From an uncultured Ruminococcus sp. (GTDB lineage: Bacteria > Bacillota > Clostridia > Oscillospirales > Ruminococcaceae): a stretch of DNA of 5,352 nucleotides. The translations under genes were made by a program, and so were the position numbers. Position 1 is the first letter of the stretch, and each line of letters starts with the position of its first letter. The notes beneath the pieces were generated by a model, which was given only the letters and a program-made list of their open reading frames with translations, did not search any database and was not told the DNA's origin. This document shows positions 1-5,352 of the stretch, one piece after another. The stretch lies in the NCBI GenBank assembly GCA_947173865.1, contig CAMWGS010000152.1, positions 1-5,352 of the forward strand. Direction: 5' to 3'.

Positions 1-59
1 AGCCTGTCACTACTGTAGTCAGCAGTTTGGACTATGCTAATATTGTACCAAAGGAATGA
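1..59 (+). CDS. C-terminal end of an unidentified gene (partial)
   Basis: The frame beginning at base 3 is open to a TGA at 57-59 and reads PVTTVVSSLDYANIVPKE. The other two forward frames stop earlier, at 16-18 and 38-40. The stop lies 6 nt before the ATG of the ORF6N gene, and the AAAGGA ribosome-binding site of that gene (50-55) overlaps these last codons, a common arrangement in compact co-transcribed genes. Eighteen codons are too few to recognise a family and an open frame this short can arise by chance, so this is a tentative call. No function is proposed. Confidence 0.3.
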   Translation, partial: PVTTVVSSLDYANIVPKE

Positions 60-65
60 TTAAAA

Positions 66-638
66 ATGGACAAATTCAAATTGACTCCGATTGAGAACGA
101 GGGAAAAAGAGTTCTCACGACCGCACAACTCGCAGAAGCGTACGAAACAAGTGTTGATACAATCAACAGAAACTTTAATCGTAATAAATTAAGGTACATA
201 TAGGGGAAACATTTTTATCGTCTTACAGGTGATAAACTCAGAGAATTTTTTGCATCGGACAAATTGTCCGATGCAAATTCAAGCAAAATCCGCACGCTTT
301 ATCTTTGGACGGAAAGCGGAGCGTTGTTGCACGCCAAAAGTCTTAACACTGATAAAGCGTGGGTGGTTTATGAATTTCTTGTTGATACATATTTCAGAGT
401 ACAGAAAATCATCAATTCATATTCAGAACTTGTTGAGTTGGTGCGTAATGAAATAAACGCGGATATTGAAGAAACGGTCAGCAGGGTTTTGGACAAAAAA
501 CTAAAGTCTTTCAGCAAAACATTAAACAAGTATTCGATAAATGTTATTACAGAATCCGTCAGCGAAACTACAAAATCACTGGTTACATATTTTGATACTT
601 TAATAAATGTAGTACAAAGTTTGTTGAAATTAAAGTGA
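66..638 (+). pseudogene. ORF6N-domain (phage antirepressor-type) protein, interrupted by one in-frame TAG
   Basis: The ATG at 66 is preceded by AAAGGA at 50-55 and opens a frame of 190 codons ending in TGA at 636-638. Codons 5-60 carry the ORF6N DNA-binding pattern: LTPIE, then RVLTTAQLAEAYET, then NFNRNKLRYI and GKHFYRLTGDKL. Codons 77-107 carry the second conserved block seen in Bacillota members, LYLWTESGALLHAKSLNTDK followed by AWVVYEFLVD. Codons 108-190 are helical and charged and may form a coiled coil for oligomerisation. The family is known from phage and prophage antirepressors and regulators; the target here is unknown. Codon 46 is TAG (201-203), where relatives as I recall them usually have Glu (RYIEGKHF), so a single GAG to TAG change explains it. 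The frame is undamaged on both sides, so the lesion is recent, a sequencing error, or suppressed. A TTG at 264 could in principle restart translation, but it has no convincing ribosome-binding site and would lack the DNA-binding part. Confidence 0.85.
249..277. repeat. Perfect 29-nt palindrome (14-bp arms, 1-nt centre)
   Basis: The left arm TTTGCATCGGACAA (249-262) and right arm TTGTCCGATGCAAA (264-277) are exact reverse complements around A263. It lies inside the ORF6N gene, in codons 62-71 (reading FASDKLSDAN), the variable linker between the two conserved blocks. In RNA it would give a 13-bp stem with a 3-nt loop. Neither strand has a U-run after the stem, so it is not an intrinsic terminator. 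It could be an operator for a dimeric regulator, an RNA hairpin, or a small inserted palindromic element. The symmetry is certain; the role is unknown. Confidence 0.9.
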
Positions 639-648
639 CAAAAATAAT

Positions 649-688
649 AATAAAAACAACGGTTCCTTTCAGAACCGTTGTTTTTATT
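649..688. terminator. Bidirectional intrinsic terminator between convergent genes
   Basis: AAAAACAACGGTTC (652-665) and GAACCGTTGTTTTT (672-685) form a perfect 14-bp stem with a 6-nt loop, CTTTCA. A few more A-T pairs extend it outward to 649-688. The + strand transcript of the ORF6N gene (stop at 636-638) ends in a U-rich 3' arm. The minus-strand transcript of the GH13 gene (stop codon at 690-692) passes through the same stem and also ends in U-rich sequence, TTTTTATTATTATT. The symmetry and its position between two facing stop codons support use by both genes. Confidence 0.92.
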
Positions 689-689
689 G

Positions 690-2573
690 TCAGCCTGTGA
701 ATTTTGCAGAAATAATTGTGTAACCGTAAGGCTTTATTGTTACACTATTGTTTTCAAACTCACCGTACATCTTGTCGAAGTCTTTGAATCTCGGCATAAG
801 TTTATCAATATTTTCAAGAACTATATCGTCACCGCTTCTGTTAACAAAAACAATAGCGTCAGTGTCGCCTTGTCTTGTGAAAGAAATAACACGTTCGTCA
901 ACAATTTCATTGTCATTGAGAGTGAAGTAAGTTCTGCCGTACTTCATATTAGGAATAGACTTTCTTACACGGCTTAATTCCGAAACAAATTCAATAAGTT
1001 CCTTGTCCTCGTTTCCCCAAGGATAACAACGACGGTTGAACGGGTCTTTATATCCCTGTAAACCTGCCTCGTCGCCATAGTATATACTCGGAACACCGGG
1101 CAGAAAGAACATCAGAGCCATAGCAGCTTTAAGGAGATTTTTTCCCTGATTGTACTGGTGTTCATTGAGATACTTTTCAGCCATCCAGTCCTTGCTCTTG
1201 TCGTCGCAGTTTTCACCGCCGAGACGGTTAATGGCACGTTCAATATCATGAGTGGAAACGAAGTTCATGAGTACATCAACGGTAGGCTTCGGATAGTTTT
1301 CGATGATTGTCATTACAGAATAGATGAAATACTTTACATTTCCGCCCTTTACATAATTGATGATAGCTTCACGGAAAGGATAGTTCATAACTGAATCAAG
1401 CTGGTCGCCGAGAAGATAACGACGTTTAACACCGTAACTTTCCTTGCTTGACGCATCTTCCCATACTTCACCGATAACAATTTTATCCTTGCTGTAATTC
1501 TTCACGCACTTGCGGAGATTGTTAAGGAACTGGTCGGGGAGTTCGTCGGCAACGTCAAGACGGTATCCGGCAGCACCTTTTGAAAGCCAGTAACTGAGTA
1601 CACCTTCCTCACCGCATATAAATTCAGTATAGTTTTCATTGTTTTCCCATACATTAGGGAGGGTATCAATGCCCCACCATGCTTCATATTCATTCGGATA
1701 GTTTATAAAGCTGTACCATTCATAATATTCGCTGTCCTTTGAGTTGTAAGCACCTTTGTTTTCGTAACGGTTGAACTTGTTGAAGTAAACGCTGTCCGCA
1801 CCCGTATGTGAGAAAACGCCGTCAAGAATTACTGAAATACCGTATTTCTTAGCTTCTGTACAAAGTTCTTCAAATTCGTCGTTTGTACCAAGAAGCGGGT
1901 CAGCCTTCATGTAGTCGGCTGTATTGTATCTGTGATTTTCGTGTGATTCAAATATAGGGTTAAGATAAATACAGGTAACACCAAGGTCTTTGAGATAACC
2001 AAGCTTTGACTGAATACCTGCGAAGTCACCACCGAAATAGTCATTATTCCATACATGACCGTTTTCGTCGGGTTTGTAAAGAGGAGTACCGCCCCAGTCG
2101 TCACGGATAACCCTGTCTTTCGGTACATTTTCATGTACTTTTCCGCTCTTGCAGAAACGGTCGGGAAAAATCTGGTACATAACTCCACCTTTGAGGAAAT
2201 CGGGCGTTTCATAGTCCTTTGCATAGACGGTAAGCTGGAAAAGGTCGCCGAAATCTATATTTCCCTCATGGCAGTTGATTTTCTTGATATAATGACGTAT
2301 ACCACCGCTTGTATATGAAAAGTAATAATAGTGTACATCACTGTAGCGTGCGGTATAGCTTGTTGTATAAACTCTGTCCTCATCGGTTTCTTCCATGAGT
2401 TCCATATTAAGAAAACGTTCTTTGAATCCTGTCCTGAAAAGAACGAGTACAGGCGGAAAGTCAAGATTAATATTTTTCGGAAGTCTTATAGAAAAATTAC
2501 AGGTTTCCCCCTGTTTTACTGCTCCGAAAATTGATTTATAATTTAAATTCCATGTATCATAAATTGGTCTCAT
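690..2573 (-). CDS. GH13 alpha-glucan hydrolase, neopullulanase/cyclomaltodextrinase type
   Basis: A 627-residue enzyme expected to hydrolyse alpha-1,4 (and perhaps alpha-1,6) bonds in maltodextrins, cyclodextrins or pullulan. Residues about 1-120 form a beta-rich N-terminal domain like those of neopullulanases (CBM34-like). The catalytic barrel begins at MYQIFPDRF (132-140), followed by GGDFAGI and HRYNTADY. Conserved GH13 regions are visible: MKADPLLGT (222-230), DGVFSH (251-256), GYRLDVADE with Arg338 and nucleophile Asp340, IGEVWE with acid/base Glu369, and STHDIERA with His442 and Asp443. GVPSIYYGDEAG follows, then a C-terminal beta domain from about 545. All catalytic residues are present. 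There is no signal peptide, so it acts in the cytoplasm. The ATG at 2573 is preferred over an upstream in-frame TTG at 2603 because GGGAG lies about 10 nt before it and the extra ten residues would be translated from that ribosome-binding site. The gene lies downstream of the phosphorylase gene. Exact substrate (neopullulanase, cyclomaltodextrinase, maltogenic amylase) cannot be settled from sequence alone. Confidence 0.93.
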   Translation of the reverse strand: MRPIYDTWNLNYKSIFGAVKQGETCNFSIRLPKNINLDFPPVLVLFRTGFKERFLNMELMEETDEDRVYTTSYTARYSDVHYYYFSYTSGGIRHYIKKINCHEGNIDFGDLFQLTVYAKDYETPDFLKGGVMYQIFPDRFCKSGKVHENVPKDRVIRDDWGGTPLYKPDENGHVWNNDYFGGDFAGIQSKLGYLKDLGVTCIYLNPIFESHENHRYNTADYMKADPLLGTNDEFEELCTEAKKYGISVILDGVFSHTGADSVYFNKFNRYENKGAYNSKDSEYYEWYSFINYPNEYEAWWGIDTLPNVWENNENYTEFICGEEGVLSYWLSKGAAGYRLDVADELPDQFLNNLRKCVKNYSKDKIVIGEVWEDASSKESYGVKRRYLLGDQLDSVMNYPFREAIINYVKGGNVKYFIYSVMTIIENYPKPTVDVLMNFVSTHDIERAINRLGGENCDDKSKDWMAEKYLNEHQYNQGKNLLKAAMALMFFLPGVPSIYYGDEAGLQGYKDPFNRRCYPWGNEDKELIEFVSELSRVRKSIPNMKYGRTYFTLNDNEIVDERVISFTRQGDTDAIVFVNRSGDDIVLENIDKLMPRFKDFDKMYGEFENNSVTIKPYGYTIISAKFTG

Positions 2574-2581
2574 AACAAATT

Positions 2582-2588
2582 CACTCCC
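2582..2588 (-). promoter_or_regulatory. Ribosome-binding site deciding the GH13 start
   Basis: GGGAGTG on the minus strand, with GGAG about 10 nt before the ATG at 2573. It lies downstream of the alternative TTG at 2603, which has only an A/T-rich region in front of it, so it argues for the shorter protein. Confidence 0.7.
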
Positions 2589-2617
2589 ATATTTCAAAAA
2601 CAAATTTATTTCATGTC

Positions 2618-2652
2618 AAAAATAAAGGGGACGGAAATGAATTCGTCCCCTT
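2618..2652 (-). terminator. Intrinsic terminator after the phosphorylase gene
   Basis: On the minus strand AAGGGGACG (2652-2644) pairs with CGTCCCCTT (2633-2625), a 9-bp GC-rich stem around a 10-nt loop, followed by TATTTTTG (2624-2617). It begins about 20 nt after the TAA of the phosphorylase gene and ends about 45 nt before the GH13 ATG. It would stop, or reduce, transcription from the phosphorylase gene into the GH13 gene. Confidence 0.88.
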
Positions 2653-2673
2653 ATTGATTCGGGTAATATCAGA

Positions 2674-5082
2674 TTATCTTAAATGCCAGATATTGTCTGC
2701 GTATTCCGTAACTGCACGGTCTGCGGAGAATATTCCTGCACCTGCAATATTGTTAAGTGACATCTTAGCCCACTTCATAGTATCCTTATAGCAATCTGTG
2801 CTGAACTTCTGGGCTCTTCTGTAGTCATCAAAATCAGCAAGAACCATATACGGGTCAACGTCCTTGAGTGAGTTTGCAACATCATTGAAAGTACAGCCGT
2901 TGATACCGTGATACATACGCTCGATAGCCTCGTGAATAAGAGGATTGTTGTTGAAGTAGTCGTTAGGATAATATCCTCTTGCCTTGAGAGCGTTGACTTC
3001 TTCTGTCTTCATACCGAAGATAATGTTGTTTCCTTCGCCTGCTGCTTCATTGATTTCAATGTTTGCACCGTCGAGAGTACCGAGAGTAACAGCACCGTTA
3101 AGCATAAACTTCATGTTACCTGTACCAGAAGCTTCTGTACCGGCAAGTGAAATCTGCTCGGAGATTTCTGAAGCAGGCATAAGAAGTTCGGAGAGAGTTA
3201 CACAGTAGTTTTCAAGGAATACAACTTGTAACTTCTTGTTGATTCTCGGATTCTTTCTGATTTCTTCAGAAATAGCCCAAATCATCTTTATAATCTGCTT
3301 TGCAAGATAGTAACCGGGAGCAGCCTTTGCAGCAAAGATATATGTCTTTGGTGTGAAATCTGCGTCGGGATTATTAAGGAGGTATGAGTAATCAGCAAGA
3401 ATATTCATAACATTGAGGTGCTGTCTCTTGTATTCGTGGAGACGCTTAACCTGAACGTCAAAAATGCTGTCAGGATTAAGGATAATACCTGTATTGTGCT
3501 TGATGTGCTTTGCAAATCTTTCCTTGTTTGCTCTTTTTACTGCCATAAGCTTCTTGAGAACTGTTTCGTCGTTTTCAAAAGCTCTGAACTTTTCAAGTTC
3601 TGCACCGTCCTTAATGAACTTTGTACCAATAGTTTCGCTGAGGAGGTCTGTGAGACCCTTGTTTGACTGGTAGAGCCATCTTCTGTAAGCGATACCGTTT
3701 GTAACGTTCTTGAACTTTGCAGGAGTGTTTTCAAATTCATCGTGGAATACAGAATCCTTGATGATTTCAGAATGGAGCTTTGAAACACCATTAACACTGT
3801 GTGAAACAGCAACACAAAGAGTAGCCATATGAATCTGGTTGTCCTTGATGATAGACATACGTGTTGTCTTTGCACTGTCATGACCGTTGCTTTCCATAAG
3901 TGACTGACAGTATCTGTTGTTGATTTCAACGATAATTGAGAAGATTCTCGGAATAACTGTCTTAACGAGGTTAAGGTCCCACTTTTCAAGAGCTTCTGCC
4001 ATAACAGTGTGGTTTGTATAAGCAAATGTTCTTGTAACGATGTCCCAAGCCTTTTCCCATGTGTAACCGCAGTCATCGAGGAGTATTCTCATGAGTTCGG
4101 GAATAGCAAGAGTCGGGTGAGTATCGTTTATGTGGATAGCAACCTTGTCAGCGAGGTTTTCGAGAGTACCGTAAACGTTCATATGGTTGTTTACAATATC
4201 GCCTACTGATGCGGCACAAAGGAAATACTGCTGACGGAGACGGAGAGATTTACCCTCAGGGTGATTATCATTAGGATAGAGAATCTTTGAAATAGCGTTT
4301 GCAATAGCGTTCTGGTTGATAGCCTTGTCATAGAATCCCTGATTGAACATTTCCATATCAAATCCGGGTGCTTTTGCAGACCACAGACGGAGAACGGAAA
4401 CACCCTCAGAGCCATAACCTGAAACGTACATATCATAAGGGGTAGCAACAACAGTGCTGTAGTTTACATGGGAAATGTAGTGATACTGGCTGTCCCAGTG
4501 TTCCTGTAAATCTCCCTCAAAGTGAACGTCTATAGCCAGTTCGGGCTTTGGTACAAGCCATACAGAACCGCCCGGAAGCCAGTTGTCAGGAAGTTCTGTC
4601 TGCCAGCCGTCCTGAAGTTTCTGCTGGAAAATACCATATTCATAGCATATTGAATGACCCATAGCAGGGAAACCTGTAGTTGCGAGAGCGTCAAGGTAGC
4701 AGGCAGCAAGACGACCAAGACCGCCGTTTCCAAGACCTGCATCTGGTTCCTGTTCATAGATTTTATCAAGATTTATACCTGAATGTGCAAGCATTGTCTT
4801 TACATCGTCAGCAAGTCCGAGATTATAGAGACTTGTTTTAAGGGAACGTCCCATAAGAAATTCCATTGAAAGATAATAAATCTGCTTTCCTCCGACTGAA
4901 TGTGTATGATTTATGAAACCCTGTCTTTTCTGACCAAGAATGTCCACAATAATAGCGGAAATAACATGATAAACCTGCTTGTCGGAAGCTTCTTCAGGGG
5001 ATACACTGTAGAGAGCATGAAGTTTTTCAGGGAATGCCTGTTTAATTTTTTCCATAAGGGGATTAACCTGTTTGTTTGACAT
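2674..5082 (-). CDS. glgP: Glycogen/maltodextrin phosphorylase
   Basis: An 802-residue, full-length alpha-glucan phosphorylase (GT35, EC 2.4.1.1), which removes glucose from non-reducing alpha-1,4 ends using phosphate and releases glucose-1-phosphate. Family landmarks are GLGNGGLGRLAACYLDALAT (116-135), IHINDTHPTLAIPELMR (316-332), YTNHTV with His358 (counterpart of the active-site His in rabbit phosphorylase), VQVKRLHEYKRQ with Lys546, Arg547 and Lys552 near the phosphate site, and TEASGTGNMKFMLNG with Glu650 and the pyridoxal-phosphate Lys658. The N-terminus lacks the phosphorylatable Ser segment of the animal enzymes, as is usual for bacterial forms near 800 residues. No signal peptide is present, so it is cytoplasmic. 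The ATG at 5082 has GGAG 7 nt upstream (5093-5090). An extended -10 promoter lies about 120 nt upstream and a terminator follows the stop. The sequence cannot tell glycogen preference (glgP) from maltodextrin preference (malP). Confidence 0.97.
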   Translation of the reverse strand: MSNKQVNPLMEKIKQAFPEKLHALYSVSPEEASDKQVYHVISAIIVDILGQKRQGFINHTHSVGGKQIYYLSMEFLMGRSLKTSLYNLGLADDVKTMLAHSGINLDKIYEQEPDAGLGNGGLGRLAACYLDALATTGFPAMGHSICYEYGIFQQKLQDGWQTELPDNWLPGGSVWLVPKPELAIDVHFEGDLQEHWDSQYHYISHVNYSTVVATPYDMYVSGYGSEGVSVLRLWSAKAPGFDMEMFNQGFYDKAINQNAIANAISKILYPNDNHPEGKSLRLRQQYFLCAASVGDIVNNHMNVYGTLENLADKVAIHINDTHPTLAIPELMRILLDDCGYTWEKAWDIVTRTFAYTNHTVMAEALEKWDLNLVKTVIPRIFSIIVEINNRYCQSLMESNGHDSAKTTRMSIIKDNQIHMATLCVAVSHSVNGVSKLHSEIIKDSVFHDEFENTPAKFKNVTNGIAYRRWLYQSNKGLTDLLSETIGTKFIKDGAELEKFRAFENDETVLKKLMAVKRANKERFAKHIKHNTGIILNPDSIFDVQVKRLHEYKRQHLNVMNILADYSYLLNNPDADFTPKTYIFAAKAAPGYYLAKQIIKMIWAISEEIRKNPRINKKLQVVFLENYCVTLSELLMPASEISEQISLAGTEASGTGNMKFMLNGAVTLGTLDGANIEINEAAGEGNNIIFGMKTEEVNALKARGYYPNDYFNNNPLIHEAIERMYHGINGCTFNDVANSLKDVDPYMVLADFDDYRRAQKFSTDCYKDTMKWAKMSLNNIAGAGIFSADRAVTEYADNIWHLR

Positions 5083-5204
5083 AATTATTCTCCAATCTGC
5101 CGTACAATAAAACGGCTGTATTACTTGAAGTAAAGTTCTTACAATGATTTACTAACGGTTTATGCAGAAATCAGGGAAATAACTTTACAATTGGTATACT
5201 AACT
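5083..5204 (-). promoter_or_regulatory. Phosphorylase leader with pairing potential
   Basis: The predicted 5' untranslated region contains a long-range inverted pair, GTAAAGTT (complement of 5181-5188) and AACTTTAC (complement of 5130-5137), which are exact reverse complements 43 nt apart. A short hairpin, GCCGT/ACGGC (5116-5112 with 5103-5099, 8-nt loop), ends 5 nt before the GGAG ribosome-binding site. No known riboswitch class or T-box motif is recognised, and no U-run attenuator is seen. The pairings are real in sequence, but stems of 5 and 8 bp in AT-rich DNA may be chance. Confidence 0.3.
5153..5163 (+). repeat. 11-bp direct repeat, first copy
   Basis: TAACGGTTTAT occurs here, inside the phosphorylase leader, and again exactly at 5339-5349, both in the intergenic region, 186 bp apart. 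The second copy lies far upstream of the predicted promoter. It might be a regulator site, but two copies of an 11-mer in AT-rich DNA are weak evidence. Confidence 0.35.
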
Positions 5205-5233
5205 ATTTTACCATGTTTCTGATTTTTTTGCAA
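5205..5233 (-). promoter_or_regulatory. Probable sigma-A promoter of the phosphorylase gene
   Basis: On the minus strand TTGCAA (5233-5228, four of six to TTGACA), a 17-nt spacer, then TAAAAT (5210-5205, five of six to TATAAT). TGG precedes the -10 box, giving an extended -10 element. The start of transcription would be near 5198, leaving a leader of about 115 nt before the ATG at 5082. Spacing and the extended -10 support it; AT-rich surroundings raise the chance of a false match. Confidence 0.6.
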
Positions 5234-5352
5234 CTGTATATTTCAACAAATATTTATCAACTAAATCTACATATTCCCAAAAATCGCATTAAAAACCGAC
5301 GGAAACAAGTAAAAAGTCTGTAATTTATTTTGATTATATAACGGTTTATATA
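5234..5352. other. AT-rich intergenic region, no gene seen
   Basis: All frames are broken by stops and I see no RNA gene. A minus-strand TATAAT at 5338-5333 could be a -10 box, but its -35 position falls beyond the right edge and cannot be judged. It could alternatively belong to a distal promoter of the phosphorylase gene, or contain control sites for a divergent gene to the right of the window. Confidence 0.5.

Noticed and set aside
251..256. GH13 residues 251-256, region I reading DGVFSH instead of the common D-x-x-x-N-H, as a sign of an inactive enzyme
   Set aside because: The positions given are protein residues. The key Asp and His are present, the Ser variant is familiar to me in clostridial members of this group, and the three catalytic acids are intact.
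249..277. Palindrome as an intrinsic terminator
   Set aside because: Neither strand has a U-run directly after the stem, and it sits in the middle of a conserved coding frame.
201..277. TAG plus downstream hairpin as a pyrrolysine insertion signal
   Set aside because: Pyrrolysine is known in methylamine methyltransferases and a few others, not ORF6N proteins; the hairpin is 45 nt away, and no pyrrolysine genes are in the window.
264..638. Separate 124-codon gene starting at TTG 264
   Set aside because: It is the same frame as the ORF6N gene after the TAG, has no good ribosome-binding site, and its start lies inside the palindrome. It is the downstream part of the interrupted gene.
2574..2603. 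GH13 start at TTG 2603, adding ten residues
   Set aside because: The best ribosome-binding site (GGGAG) lies inside these codons and serves the ATG at 2573; no comparable site precedes the TTG.
2591..2619. Minus-strand promoter TTGACA, 17-nt spacer, TGAAAT before the GH13 gene
   Set aside because: The -35 box is perfect, but it overlaps the terminator U-run, the -10 box matches only four of six, and transcription would begin inside the GGGAG ribosome-binding site, leaving almost no leader.
3537..4076. 179-codon minus-strand open frame inside the phosphorylase gene
   Set aside because: It is an out-of-frame shadow on the same strand as the phosphorylase gene, Ser/Thr/Leu-rich low-quality protein with no family features.

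Overview
The window looks like chromosomal DNA of an AT-rich Gram-positive anaerobe. Purine-rich Shine-Dalgarno sites (GGGAG, GGAG, AAAGGA), stem-plus-U-run terminators, the codon choice and the style of the proteins all suggest Bacillota, class Clostridia, perhaps a Ruminococcus-like gut organism. That placement is inferred from family resemblance and was not tested by a search.

Layout, left to right. Positions 1-59 are read as the last 18 codons of an unidentified + strand gene entering from outside (weak call). Positions 66-638 hold a + strand gene for an ORF6N-domain protein of the phage antirepressor type. Its frame is intact from end to end except for one in-frame TAG at codon 46, so it is called a pseudogene. 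A perfect 29-nt palindrome (249-277) lies inside it. A symmetrical 14-bp hairpin at 652-685 separates this gene from two minus-strand genes and can terminate transcription from both sides.

The other 85% or so is alpha-glucan metabolism on the minus strand: a cytoplasmic GH13 alpha-glucan hydrolase of neopullulanase/cyclomaltodextrinase type (690-2573, true start about 10 codons inside the longest frame) and, upstream in the direction of transcription, a full-length glycogen/maltodextrin phosphorylase (2674-5082). A hairpin terminator follows the phosphorylase gene, so the two genes are either separately transcribed or linked by partial readthrough. A good extended -10 promoter for the phosphorylase lies at 5205-5233, giving a leader of roughly 115 nt with some pairing potential. 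The rest, to 5352, is AT-rich intergenic sequence with no gene seen.

The two enzymes fit one job: phosphorolysis of alpha-1,4 glucan ends to glucose-1-phosphate, with the GH13 enzyme hydrolysing linear or branched oligosaccharides the phosphorylase cannot finish. I do not see a new biological system here. The points most worth a second look are the single amber codon in the ORF6N gene and the palindrome within it.
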